DNA from: Ceratotherium simum simum
Taxonomy: Eukaryota; Chordata; Mammalia; Perissodactyla; Rhinocerotidae
DNA length: 64,000 bases
Reading direction: 5' to 3'
NCBI RefSeq assembly: GCF_000283155.1
Contig: NW_004454177.1
Location: forward strand, 7,811,417 to 7,875,416
Under the pieces are notes generated by a model. It was given only the letters and a program-made list of their open reading frames with translations, was not told the DNA's origin and searched no databases. The position numbers were made by a program, and so were the translations under genes. Positions 1 through 10,849 of the stretch are shown here, one piece after another (the stretch's first letter is position 1; the number at the start of each line of letters is the position of its first letter).

Positions 1-10
1 ATATATAAAA

Positions 11-112
11 ATGGGAATAATGCCACCTAATTCATAGGACTGTGGGGAAGTTTAAAAGAGAGAACGTAGGTAAAGTGGTACATTGCAAGTTCTTAAGAAA
101 TGTTACTTCTGT
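11..112 (+). repeat. MIR SINE fragment, 3' half
   Basis: The order of a MIR 3' half is visible: an 'aaaatgggaataat' start, a degenerate 'cataggactgtgggga' block, and an end resembling 'aagtaagc..aataaatgtt'. Divergence is high, as expected of this pre-eutherian family. Boundaries are approximate. Confidence 0.5.
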
Positions 113-139
113 TTTCTTTTTACCTTTTATTAATTCCTT

Positions 140-665
140 TAGGCCTTCCTTCAATGTTTATTAAGCACCTATCATATGCCAGACCTTGTGGCAAGAGCTC
201 GGCATGCAAGAGATAAAGATTTGAGAAATGCATCGTGTGGCTAAAGTGACAAAGAAACTGTGGCAATTCAGTGGGCTGAGTGGTTTGTACAACCAACTGG
301 GAGAGGGCAGATTAATCCTGTCTAGGAGCTCAGGAGGGCACTTGACCCAGGCCTTGAAAATGTGCACAGGACTTCGCCAAGGTGGAGGAGCCAGGTAAGG
401 GCATTTCAAGCAGAGAGACTTTGAACAAAGGCTCTGAAGCACGGAAGTCTGTGATCTATCAGTGGCAGGAGCTGAGCCTAGAGGAAGCAGGGACCAGATT
501 AAGAGCACCCACGCAAACTATGTGAAGAAGTTGGCATTGGGAGAGTATTGGGAAGCCCCTTACATGTTATAAGCAGGGAAGTGACATGGTTAGATTTGCA
601 TTTTAGCACGGCTGCCTATGGTAGGAAGAATGAACTGGACTCTGGTGGGAGGTAGGGAGTAGGGT
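140..665 (+). repeat. ancient interspersed repeat, L2-like family
   Basis: It opens with the 'tttattaagcacctat..gccagacc' text common to many mammalian relics. It continues through 'gggcatttcaagcagagagact' and 'gcagggaagtgacatggtta'. The same ordered landmarks recur near 45640, 48860 and 52180 and more weakly near 29560 and 30340, so it is a dispersed family. I cannot name the subfamily with certainty. An antisense open frame across it (161-508) is a by-product of the repeat. Confidence 0.45.
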
Positions 666-1184
666 AAGTACAGAGGCAAAAAATCAGTCAGGATGGGAAT
701 AATTCAGAGGACAGATAAGGCTCAAATTAGGGAACTGTCAGTGAGGAAGGAGAGTTTTTGAACTTGGTGTGAAAATTTAGCTTTGTGAAATAAAGGAGTA
801 GGGGTTGACTTGGGTGTCTGGTTCAGGAAAGACGGAGGCTGGTGATGTCATTAACCCAGAGAGGGAACAAATTTGTCACAAATGATCCCAACTGTACTTT
901 CCTGAGATCACAGAGAAGCCAGGAATAGGCTTGACCCTGTGCCCAGCTGAAGAGGCCCCTCTGATCTGGGATGAGATTAAGGGGCTAATATCCTCAAATC
1001 CCTTTAAGGCTGAGAGAAAAACTACCTCCTTTCATTTCCAATTTGTTTGTGTGTTTTGGAGGGCGCTAAATAAAATCAGTACCAATGTAATTGTTTTGGA
1101 CAGTCTAAACATAACTACTACACGACTGTATAACTACTTTACAACTGTAACTACTATATTACATGATATAATGTGGTAGAATTA
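666..1184. other. unassigned sequence
   Basis: No repeat family, gene or RNA is recognised. The distal part (1075-1184) is AT-rich and leads into L1-type 3'-end sequence. Confidence 0.4.
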
Positions 1185-2115
1185 TAAATATTTAGTTATT
1201 TAAATATTAATGGATCATAGGTGATTTTTATTTTGTATACTCTTCTGTTTTTCAAATCTTCTATCATAAGCATACATTATTTTTATAATAATAAAAAATA
1301 AATATTAACCAAAAAGAAAAATGAACAAAAGACTTGAATAAACACAGAAGATATCTAAGTAGCTAATAAACGTACAAAAAGATGCCCAACTTATTTAGAC
1401 ATTAGTAAAATTCCATTTAAAATCACAGTGTAATGCCACTACACATGCAGCCAAATGGTAGAATGAAAAAGATGAAAAATATCAAGTGCTGGCAGGGATA
1501 CAGAACAAATGTAACTCTCATACATTGCTAGTAAGGAGTAAATTCATAGAATCACTTTTTAAAACTTTTTGGCAGTGTGTTATCTACACTGTAGTGGAGC
1601 ATATGCAAACCACATGACTTAGCAATTCTATTCCTAAGTATATACCCAAGAGAAATGCATGCATATGTTCACCAAAAGATACGTACAGGAGTGTTCATAG
1701 TAAAACTATTTGTAGTCGTACCAATCTGGAAAGTGTCCCAGTGCCCATCAATAGTAAAGCAGAGATATAAATTATGGTACATTAACACAATGCGATATTA
1801 TACAGCAATCAGAATGAGCATTCTACCACTACATGCAACAATAGGAATGATTCTCAAAGACGTAATTTTGAGTAAAATAAGACATATATTTATATGACGG
1901 CAAAAGCAATCTATGCTGTTTGAAGTCTGGATGGTGTTTACCCTTGTGCGAGGTGTAAGCAGAATGAAGCATGAGCAGGGCTTCTGGGGTGCTGGTAATG
2001 TTTTGTTTTTTACTATGTGTGCTGATTATACAGATGTGTTTCTGATCATTCATTGAGTTGAATGATATGTACAGTTGGTGTATGTATATTACACTTTAAT
2101 AAAAAGTTAAAATAT
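1185..2115 (+). mobile_element. old L1 fragment(s), ORF2 C-terminus and 3' UTR
   Basis: 1185-1312 is an AT-rich L1-like tail ending in 'ataataaaaaataaa'. From 1313 the text follows the end of L1 ORF2: the block around 1390-1500 matching the 'caaatcaaaaccacaatgag' neighbourhood, 'ctcatacattgctagtaa', the 'tatacccaagagaaatgcatg' block and 'gtgcccatcaatagtaaa'. A 3' UTR follows, ending in 'actttaataaaaagttaaa'. Many stops and indels show it is long dead. The reading frames at 1655-1897 and 1829-2053 are remnants or shadows of it. Confidence 0.8.
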
Positions 2116-3099
2116 ACAAATTTTAGTCTAAAAATAAACTCAACTACAGTTATCAGAAATGAGGGATTGGTGATGATGGTTGTAGTACTTAGGGGATTCT
2201 CTCTGCCTTTCTCAGCCTGGAGTCGGTGTCTAAAGGTGATGGCAGGAGGTCAGAACCAGATGCTGAGAATAGTAACACAGATTGAACATCATCGGCACCA
2301 GCATTTCTACATCCATGAAGCCCCAGGATCTAAAAAAACCCACTTCTTCTGACCAAGTACAAGAACAAATATCTGATATTAGGAAAGAAAAGGTGATATT
2401 ACCACAGATTCTACGGAACTAAAAGGAACATGAAGCTATTATAAACAACTTTATACCAATACATTTGAAACTATAGATGTAATGAACATATCCCTAAGAA
2501 AATACAACGTACTAACACAAGAAGAAAGAGAAAATATGAATAGTTCTACATTTAACGGAGAAGTCAAATCTATTGTTAAAAATGTTCACACACATACACA
2601 CACACGCCTCAGGCCTAGGTGGCTTCTGTAGTGAAATCTACCAAATTTAGGGAAAAGATAGCAACAATTTTACAAAAACTTCTCCACAGATTTTAAAAAG
2701 AGGGAATACTCCCCAACATATTTAAGGAGTGAGCAAATATTGATACCAAAAGCTGCCAAGGATAGTACAAGAAGGGAAAAGTCTAAATCAATCTCACTCA
2801 AACCTCAATACAAAAATCCTCAACATGATATCATCAAACAGAATTCAGGAATATGAAAAGGAGACCATTAAGACCAAAAAAAGTTTATTACCAAAATGCA
2901 TGATTAGTTTAATGTTTGAAAACAATCTAGTTCACAATATCAACAGAATAAAGAAGAAATTTAATATGATTCTCTCAATAAAAGTAGGAAGAACAATTAA
3001 TAAAATCTAATACGTATCGATGATAAAAGCTCTACACAAAATAGAAGCAGAAGGGAATTATTTTATGAGAAAGTTAACTATAAAAAACAACAAACATCT

Positions 3100-3340
3100 T
3101 GGGGCTGGCGCGGTGGTTAAGTTTGCATGCTCTGCTTCAGCAGCCTGGGATTCACAGGGTCAGATCCTGGGTGCACACCTACACACCGCTTATCAAGGCA
3201 TGCTGTGGCAGGCGTCCCACATGTAAAGTAGAGGAAGATTGGCACGGATGTTAGCCCAAGGCCAATCTTCCTCAGCAAAGAGGGGAAGATTGGCAACAGA
3301 TGCTAGCTCAGGGCTATTCTTCCTCACAAGAAAACAAATT
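3100..3340 (+). mobile_element. equine SINE (ERE), plus strand
   Basis: The tRNA-derived head begins at about 3101 ('ggggctggcgcggtggttaa') with a pol III B-box-like 'ggttc/gatcc' region near 3155-3165. The body carries a 13-bp perfect inverted repeat (3231-3243 with 3261-3273) followed by a second 'gaagattggc' unit and an A-rich tail. The element lies between imperfect target copies at 3082-3099 and 3341-3358. It is inserted in the old L1. EREs are perissodactyl-specific SINEs, so this is lineage evidence. It is not a functional tRNA gene. Confidence 0.92.
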
Positions 3341-3360
3341 AAAAAACAGCAAACATCACT

Positions 3361-3660
3361 TTGTGTGTGTGTGGGAGGGGGGAAGATCAGCCCTGAGCTA
3401 ACATCCATGCTAACCCTCCTCTTTTTGCTGAGGAAGACCGGCTCTGAGCTAACATCTATTACCAATCCTCCTCCTTTTTTTCCCCCAAAGCCCCAGTAGA
3501 TAGTTGTATGTCATAGTTGCACATCCTTTTAGTTGCTGTATGTGGGACGTGGCCTCAGCATGGCCGGAGAAGCAGTGCACCGGTTTACGCCTGGGATCCG
3601 AACCCGGGCCGCCAGTAGCAGAGTGCGCGCACTTAACTGCTAAGCCACGGTGCCGGCCCC
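3361..3660 (-). mobile_element. equine SINE (ERE), long subtype, minus strand
   Basis: Read on the minus strand it starts at 3660 with the tRNA-like head (complement of 'taagccacggtgccggcccc'). It passes the segment complementary to 'gtagatagttgtatgtcata', which the shorter EREs lack, and ends in the duplicated 'aagattggc' body. A 10-bp target duplication 'aaacatcact' flanks it (3351-3360 and 3661-3670). It landed within 25 bases of the 3' end of the preceding plus-strand ERE, giving a convergent pair. Confidence 0.92.
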
Positions 3661-5755
3661 AAACATCACTCTTAATGGGAAATATTGAAGCTTTCCCTTT
3701 GAAGCTTCTGAGGAGGGAAAGAGGACAAGGATACACTTCTGTTCAAAATTGCACTACAGATTCTAGACAGTGCAATAAAAAAAAGTAGCAACTGTAAAGA
3801 GATAAAATTGTCAACATTTGCATATAATATTATTTTATACATATAAAGTACAAAAGAATATACAGATAAGTTATCATAATCTTAAAATTATTTAGCAAGG
3901 TTGCTGAATACAAGGCCAATATACAAAAATCAAGTATATATTTGTATAATATCAACAAAGAATTGGAATATGAATTATTCTTTAGATAATTATAACATGC
4001 ATAATAGCATCTGCAAATATAAAATACCTAGGAATAAATCTAATGAAAGATATGAAAGACTTCTACACACACACCAAAAAAAACCCACCAAAACCAAAGC
4101 ACCTGTAAAACATTATTGGAAAAAAAGATCTAAATTCATTGAGATATATACAATTTTCAAGGATTGAAAACTAAACATTGCAAAGATATTAATTATCCCC
4201 AGTTTAGCTATATATTCAGTTCAATCCCAAACAAAATGTCAGTGAATTTTCCTTTCTTCTTTTTTTTTCTTTTGAAATTGAAAATCTTATTCAAAATTTA
4301 TATGGAAGTACAAGAAGCTAATACATTCTTGACAAAGAACAAAAAGGTAGAAGGACATATCATTAAGCTACAATAATTAAGGCAGTGTGACATTAGCACA
4401 AAGAAAGTCAAATAGACCAGTGGAAGAGAAGAGAGTCCAGAAAATACCATGCATATGGTCACTGAGTCTGACATTGCAGAATAGCAGAGATAGGACAATC
4501 TTTTCCATAAATGGTGTTGGAACACTTGCATACTCAAATGGAACACAATAAAATTTGACCTTAACACCATAGCATATACAAAAATCAATTTCAGGTGGTT
4601 TGTATATTTTAAAGTGAAAAGCAACACCATACAGCTTCCATATGACATACAGGACATTATCTCTATGAACTTGAGAGAAAAAGAAGATTTATTTAAAAGG
4701 ATGCAAAAGTACTAACTAGGAAGGAAAAAATTGATACATTGGAGTACATTAAAATTAAGAACTTCTATTCATCAAAAGGTAGCATTAAGAGGGAAAAGGC
4801 AAGCATGGAGCCAGAGAAGTTATTTGCAATCCACATAAATTAATAAAGGACTCAATCCAAAATATGTAAAAGACTCTTACAAGTCAATAAGAAAAAAATG
4901 GACAATCCAATAGAAACATGGGTGAGAAAGGAACTTAATAAAAAATGGCCAGTTAACATATGAAAATGATAACTTGATTAGTAATCAAGGAAATAAAGAC
5001 TAAAACCACAATGAAATACTACTACACGTTCACCAGAGTAGCTAAAATTACAAAGATCGGCAATAACAAGTGTTAGCAAGGATGTGGAGCAACGGGAACA
5101 CTCATCCACTGTTGATGGAACTGCACTTTGGTACAATTACTTAGAAAACAGCTTGGTATTATCTACTAAACTGAAACTTACACATAGTCTATGACCCAGC
5201 AGTTTCAATCCCAGGTATATACCCAGCAGAAATATGCACATAGGCATCAAAATACATGCACAAGGATGTTCGTAGCGACGTTACTCACAATAGCACCAAA
5301 TTGGAAGCAATCCAAACTCTACCAACAGTAGAACAGACAAATGACAGTGGTGTATTTGTACACTTATACACTACACAGCAATGAAAATAAACAAACTACA
5401 GCTGCATGCAATAAATGGGTGAATCTCACATATATAATACTGATTAAAGTCAGTCAAACACAAAATAATTTATATTGCATGATTCCACTCATATGAAGTC
5501 CAAAAATAGGCAATACCAATCTATAATCTTGGAAGCCAGGTTAGGAGTAATCTTTGAAGAGGAAAGAGACAGCAGTGATAAGGAGGAGTTTAAGAAGGGG
5601 GCTTCTGGGGTGTTAAAGGTATTGTATTTCCCAATCTGGGTAATGGCTTCACAGCGGTTTGTTTTATGATAATTTATGGAGCTATAGCTTCATGTTTTGT
5701 ACATATTTCTATATGAGTGTTCTACTTCAATAAAAAAAAAATTTAAAGAAAAATA

Positions 5756-6149
5756 AGCATAAATAGCCACACTAAACTAGAAATAGTTTAAGCCCCGGAC
5801 TATCTAGGTCAGTTGGGAAGGAAAGGTCAGTGGAATTTTGTGAGGAGAGGATAAATTAACAAAAATATAGAGGTACTTCAAATAGCAAATTCCCAGAAAA
5901 AGAATCTCCTTTTTTACAAAGTCAACACTCAACCTCTCTTTTTTTTTTTTTTTTACGTCTTCATAAATCATGCAAAGCAGGCTGCTTGCCTTGGCAGTTC
6001 CATACTAAAATTACTCCATGCACAGATTCAAGTGTCCTCCCCCATTTGAAAGCAAACAAGTCTCAGCCAAGGCAAAATCATAAAAGTTTATAGGGTATTT
6101 CTTTTGTTGCCAGTTTCTTCCTGTAGCTTGGTATATTTTAAAGATCCCT
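5756..6149. other. unassigned sequence with a T16 run
   Basis: No gene or repeat family recognised. A run of 16 T lies at 5939-5954. The rest is single-copy-like. Confidence 0.4.
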
Positions 6150-6300
6150 GGGCGTGCAGTCAGAACCTTAGGTTCAAGTACAAATTAAAGATCTATAGTT
6201 TAGCAGCCACTAGACCTGGGAATGTCTGGGCCTCAGTTTCCTCTTATGCACAATGAGGAGAATACAAATGAATGCCTCCCAGAGTTGGAGCAATAAGTGA
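6150..6300 (+). repeat. MIR SINE fragment
   Basis: MIR landmarks in order: 'cagaaccttaggttcaa', 'gcctcagtttcctcttatgc', and the 'aatgaggagaatacaaatga' segment. Diverged copy with approximate edges. Confidence 0.7.
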
Positions 6301-6307
6301 CACAAAG

Positions 6308-6340
<33 letters not shown>
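6308..6340. repeat. (CA)n microsatellite with GC-repeat start
   Basis: An uninterrupted alternating purine-pyrimidine run begins as GCGCGC and continues as CA repeats. It sits directly after the MIR fragment, a common place for microsatellite growth. Confidence 0.95.
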
Positions 6341-6973
6341 TCTTCAAACCTTAAGGTGTTGTATACCTGGAAGGGATTGCCCCCTCATCGGCTCTCATCT
6401 CCTTGGCTCCCATCTCCGTGGCAACCCCCATTTCAGGTGTCAGTATCATCCTGCTCTTTTAACCCTCCTCCGTCTATCATACCAGGAAAGAATCTGATAT
6501 TAGTAATTTATATTCCAAGAATTGATTGATTATTCTCCAACTGGAGCTCAGCCAGGCGTTTGCATTTTATGTCTTTTATCCCTAATTGTGGCATGAAAGA
6601 CTTTTTCTCTCGTTAAAAGAATTTGAGACATCAGCAAGAAGGTGGAGAGCTCTGGGGGCAGGGAGAGGGGGAGGCTGAAATCACATTAGCCAGATTCTGC
6701 TGGTTCTGAAGGTGAATTTGATTTAGCCCTTTGCAAGTGCCTTTTATTCTGCTGGAGTTGGAATGAAGCAGTAGTCAGAGGGACTGCACCACTAAATGGC
6801 CCCTACTCTGCTAGATTGGGTTGGGAACAAGGCAAACAGCCATGTGAGGCTGTTGATGTCCCAAGCCATGTAGAGGGTGAAAGAGATTCAATCCCTAGAC
6901 CACTACCTCTAGAAGCCAAAGCCTGCCTGACTCTGGGAGAGGTGGGCTGCAGCCCTGCCCACCTGCCACTCTT

Positions 6974-7003
6974 CCCCACCCCACCCACCCACCCCACTCC
7001 CCC
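6974..7003 (-). other. G-quadruplex-prone tract on the minus strand
   Basis: Six C-runs of three to five bases are separated mostly by single A residues, so the minus strand has six G-runs with 1-3-base loops. This meets the usual G3+N1-7 pattern several times over. Confidence 0.75.
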
Positions 7004-8209
7004 ACCTCACCCTTTCTGGTTTAAATTCAGCTCTGCTCTCTCTTTCAGGACTCCAAACCTTAGCCTAATCCCTGACACCTCCTCCTTTTGTCTCAAGACA
7101 CCGTGTTGATTTTCAGCTTGATTTTATTTAGCTTTTAAAGATTGCTTATACCCTAATCTCCTTTATCTGGCCATCTCGGCATTTATTCCTAGACCTCATT
7201 TATTATTTCTACACCTGGCTATATAACGTTTCAAAAAAACAAATATGTTTTCTTTAATGTTTCCTCTTGGTTAATAAAGACCTTGCAGTCTCGAATATGT
7301 TAAAAGTAAAGGGAAGTTGAGAAAAATATAAGAAATGGAAGAGTAATCAGAGAATGAATTGATGCAAATTAAATACCCAAAGGCAGCAGAAAGGAGTATA
7401 TTGTCTGGAAAAACCCAACTAGGGCAGAGAGAGAGGAAATCCCAAGATCTTGTCTAGACTAACAAAACGTTCCTGAAGACATGACTTTGATAAATAGGCT
7501 CTGAGCTGAAACCAAGGAAAGACAGAATCTCTAAGATGGGATTCTGGGGGCTGAGAGCGAGCCCTTTGACCAGCATTGGGCAGCAAGCAAGAAATGACTG
7601 AGCTAACCAGAGACTGAGAAAAGGAATGTACTAGGTGTGAAATACAGCAAGCGGACTTGTTGAGAACGTGGCTTCCGAAGTGAGATGGTGCACCTGGAAC
7701 CGTGCACCTGTGTGCTGCTCCGCTGTGAGAAGAGCTCACGCCGCAGTGAAGTCCTTTTGCACAGGAGGTAGCCCGGCAGTGAAGACACCGAGGTGTGTGG
7801 AGCCAGCCTCAAGGACGAGAGCAAAGGGGAGGAAAAGCCTGATCCTCTCCAAGGTGGAAGAAAACTATGCACTGAAATATACAGGGAGCTTTCTACTTTG
7901 CTGATGGAGCAAATGGTTGTTGTTTGCTTAACAGGGAAGTGTTCCAGACCCATGCAGCTCAGGAAATACCCTGGAAATTCACACTTCCTCTCCTCCCCGC
8001 CCACCTCTGTTCTCTCTCCTGTCTCCTCTTCTTCGCCTCTGAATATACACCTGACCTCCCAGGCCCCACCTTCTGGTTCAGCCCCCTCATCTTCCCTCCC
8101 TTTCAGGATTTATGATTTAGAGTCTCCTTTCCCAAATCATCATGTTGAAAGGGAATGGCTTCTTGCTGTATTCACATTAAAATTTGAAGGTGGGGAATAA
8201 AAAGAGAGG

Positions 8210-8480
8210 GGAAAAAAGGAGCTAAATTAGCGATGTTCGTTCAGCATGATTTTGCTTTACTCCAGGCCTGTGAGCTTGACGGGGCTCAGAATAAATGAAC
8301 GCAGATGTGTCCCTCACGCCAACAGATACATTACTACTAATCCCGGACAAGACGGCAAAAACACATCACGCCTGGCCCCCGCGCTGTTTCCGTCTTAATC
8401 CGCCTCTAATTGCGCTGGGCACGCTGCCGGCACACCTCCCAGGTGTGTGCCCCCGCTCCCTGGGTTTCCGCTCCCGCCCT
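8210..8480. promoter_or_regulatory. candidate conserved noncoding element
   Basis: Repeat-free block with two TAATCC sites (8338-8343, 8396-8401), the bicoid/OTX-type homeodomain core, and a nearby CTAATTGC. Conservation itself cannot be seen from one genome, so this is inference from texture and motifs only. Confidence 0.3.
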
Positions 8481-8649
8481 GGAACAGGCTAACGGCACAG
8501 TGGCTTTTTCTGCTGGAGCAGAGTTAGGGCAGCCGCGACAATCTGGGGTTTGCATGTTGTTGGAGAAGAGGAAGATGCAGCGAGTGAGGTAGGAAGAGGA
8601 CCAGCTGAGAGTCACAAGGTGGGGTCGTTCCCCCTCCCCGCTCCCGAGT

Positions 8650-8815
8650 CGGCTCTTACTCTTAGCAACTGGGGAGGGTTAGATGAGATAATTTATGTGA
8701 AAATGCCTAAACTAATTTCTAACACAGTGAGCTCAGGAATGCTACCTTCTCTCGTTAGTAGCTATCACTTATTGACTGCCTACACTGTGCCAGGCACATT
8801 TCCTAATTAAAAAAA
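8650..8815 (+). repeat. MIR/L2-type fragments
   Basis: 'gggttagatgagataattta' followed by 'aacacagtgagctcaggaat' is a degenerate MIR 3' half. The following 'tattgactgcctacactgtg' resembles the start of an L2/MIR-type relic. Both are highly diverged. Confidence 0.55.
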
Positions 8816-8955
8816 TATTTGTGTAAATAATGCTTGCTAGCTGTTTAAAAAAGTACAGAAATTTATAATTAAAAATTATAATTTCTATATTTATAAATAA
8901 TATAGAAATTTATTATATATAATTTATAAAATTTACAATTAAAAAATTAAAAGTA
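8816..8955. repeat. AT-rich tract with inverted repeats
   Basis: Nearly pure A/T for about 100 bases. A perfect 11-bp inverted repeat (8881-8891 with 8899-8909, 7-base loop) and a partly overlapping near-palindrome just upstream (8857-8886) could form hairpins. Confidence 0.7.
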
Positions 8956-9161
8956 TCCTGGGGCTTTTTTTTGAGGTGTAATTGACATATAACATTATAT
9001 TAGTTTCAGGTGTACAGCATAATGATTCAATATTTATATATATATTGTGAAATGATCACCACAACAAGTCTAGTTAACCTCTGTCACCACAGAGTTACAA
9101 AATTTTCCTGTTTCCCCACCCCCCAAATGCCACATCTCAGGGATAATCATTGTTAAAAGCT

Positions 9162-9193
<32 letters not shown>

Positions 9194-9435
9194 CATATAT
9201 ACACACAGATGGTTGTACAAATTTGTATATATGTTTACATGCATATGTGTGTTTATATATAATTGGTGTCATGTTATACATACCATTATACAACTTTTCA
9301 AGACATAATATATTGTCAACATCCTTCTATGACAGTACCTATATGTCTATTTCATTCTTAGGTACTGTACAGTATTCCATTGGGTCAATGTATCATAATC
9401 TATCATTTTTAATTATAGAACTATATGGAGTTTGA
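8956..9435 (-). mobile_element. old L1 fragment, minus strand
   Basis: The text 'gaggtgtaattgacatataa' is the complement of an L1 3' UTR. After a (TG)n run, 'gtactgtacagtattccatt' is the complement of the end of ORF2 (the region coding for 'MEYY/SAI'-type residues). Orientation is minus. Frames here are dead. Confidence 0.7.
9162..9207. repeat. (TG)n microsatellite with hairpin-forming end
   Basis: 29 bases of TG repeat run into 'atacatatatacacaca', so purine-pyrimidine alternation is unbroken for 46 bases. The end forms a 10-bp perfect inverted repeat (TGTGTGTATA / TATACACACA) around a 4-base loop. Confidence 0.9.
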
Positions 9436-10299
9436 ATTTCATAGCCATATGCTGGATTATGCAAAAGACAGTGACTTTCCTATTTTCTATAACTCAAATT
9501 AATCTGTATTTCAATTCCCCATTATATCTGGCAACAGAAAACATAATCTTGTCAATTCTAATAAACTCACTTCAGGGTTTTTCAGTCATTTCAGATTTAA
9601 ACTTGGTCAATTCTGAATTTCTTCCTTTTGAACCCTTCTCGCCAGAGTGGCATCTATGTTCTGGAGCTCACATGGCGTTATGGCAGTAAACATGGAGCCT
9701 CTGTCTGGGGCCAGCCTCGGTGCTACACCCTCTGAAACGTCCCTCATCTCCTGGAAGTTGATCATTATTATCTTGCCCACTGATCACTGCTGAGATGTCC
9801 ACCATCCCTCCAGGCTCCCCGCGGCAGCTCTCAGACCTCCTGGGCTCGCCCATGCTCGTTGCCGTCTCAGGAGACTGGGGGACGCAGGGGTGTCTCAGGC
9901 CCTCTCCCAGGCTTGGGTCAGACCTGCTGTTTCACCTGGCTGCCGCCTACCCCACGTGCTGGCTCAGGGAACCCTCCTCTGCCACCTTGAGGGCTGCCCC
10001 TGGATAGCACTGCATGTGCTCTCTCTTCTCACAGATGTTCCGACCCTACATGAGGTCTCTGTCATTCCACCCTCCCCTCAAGGCTTGGTATCGGGTGGGA
10101 TGGAGGCTGTGTGTGAGGCACCTGCTCCAAAGTCACACCACCAGTTCTCCCCTGCTCTCCTCTCTGCCATTCTCTGGGGCTGTCATAGGCCCTTTGGGAA
10201 CTTTCCAGTGAATACTGCCTTAACAGTTCTTCCTTCTTGGTTACCACTGTGCTGTTAAATAATATACTTTGTGTTTTGATTTGCACACATTTAAACCTT
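9436..10299. other. single-copy noncoding stretch
   Basis: Moderate GC from about 9640 to 10210, with several overlapping short frames (9795-10007, 9890-10258, 10062-10286) on both strands. None shows a domain, signal sequence or splice-supported structure. Left unassigned. Confidence 0.4.
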
Positions 10300-10849
10300 A
10301 TCTATTGACCACCCTCCAATATGAAAGATCTGGAATTTATCACTCTTGACCCCATCTCCTTTCCCCTACTTCACCTCCAGCTTCTAATCGTTATATATTT
10401 TTGTTCTTTCAACTGGCTGCCTCTCTGACTAAATAATGTGTTTAAATATTCATTCTTGATTTATTAAAGTAGACATCCTTTATTGACTCCCTATTATGAA
10501 AGATGAGGATAATAACTCACTTTTATCTTCTACTTTTTCTTCTCCCTCCACTTCCCAAGTTTTGTTAATTATGTTATTATTTGTATGTTATCAAGGTAAC
10601 AATTACATTCTATTCTGTAACTATCCTTCATTCTTTTTTGCTATTCTTTTATGAAATAGATTGGTTCAAAATTGAAAGCAGGAAGTCACGTTTATAATAG
10701 TATGATGGTGGAAATGTTATTTTAGCAGAACCAAGTGGGGTGATTGGGCCCATAGGGCAGGAAATGTAATCAATGTCAAGGTCTAATGGCTCCTGTTTCA
10801 CTTTCTTTCTAGCATCTTCACTTCTCTGAGTCATAATTCAACACTTCTG
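10300..10849. other. AT-rich unassigned stretch, possibly L1-derived
   Basis: T-rich text leading into the minus-strand L1 material that starts near 10850. It may be very old L1 3' sequence, but no diagnostic block is clear. Confidence 0.3.

Larger units (their letters stand above)
2356..5755 (+). mobile_element. old L1, 5'-truncated, ORF2 to 3' end
   Basis: About 2.85 kb of L1 after removing two EREs. It starts inside the ORF2 reverse-transcriptase region ('ggtggcttctgtagtgaa', 'acaaaaatcctcaacatga'). It resumes after the SINEs at 3661 with the 'catcactcttaatggga' block, runs through the C-terminal half ('ggtgttggaacacttgcat', 'aggatgtggagcaacggg'), and ends in a 3' UTR with 'cttcaataaaaaaaaaa'. 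A (CA)-rich patch lies at 2587-2607. The frame is broken throughout. It is older than the L1s at 18133, 22765 and 63265, and its age relative to the EREs is fixed because they interrupt it. Confidence 0.85.
6341..8645. other. single-copy noncoding stretch
   Basis: No exon, repeat family or RNA is recognised over 2.3 kb. Three compact blocks (6530-6770, 7110-7290, 8210-8480) have the balanced, repeat-free, motif-dense look of conserved noncoding elements. A polypyrimidine stretch lies at 7985-8110 and a C-run tract at 6974-7003. Short frames such as 7793-8200 overlap one another in several frames and show no codon bias or domain. They are probably chance. Confidence 0.45.

Noticed and set aside
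161..508. 115-codon antisense frame at the left end
   Set aside because: It is antisense to an ancient dispersed repeat and such frames recur in other copies (for example 52197-52553).
3101..3190. tRNA-like sequence with a B-box in the ERE heads
   Set aside because: These are SINE heads. They lack a foldable acceptor stem and anticodon arm, continue into the ERE body and tail, and are flanked by target duplications.
7985..8110. Polypyrimidine stretch as a possible splice acceptor or triplex element
   Set aside because: Interrupted by many purines and not followed by a convincing exon. No mirror symmetry.
7603..8200. Three overlapping frames of 78-135 codons near 7.6-8.2 kb
   Set aside because: They overlap in different frames and strands, partly over a polypyrimidine stretch, and show no domain.
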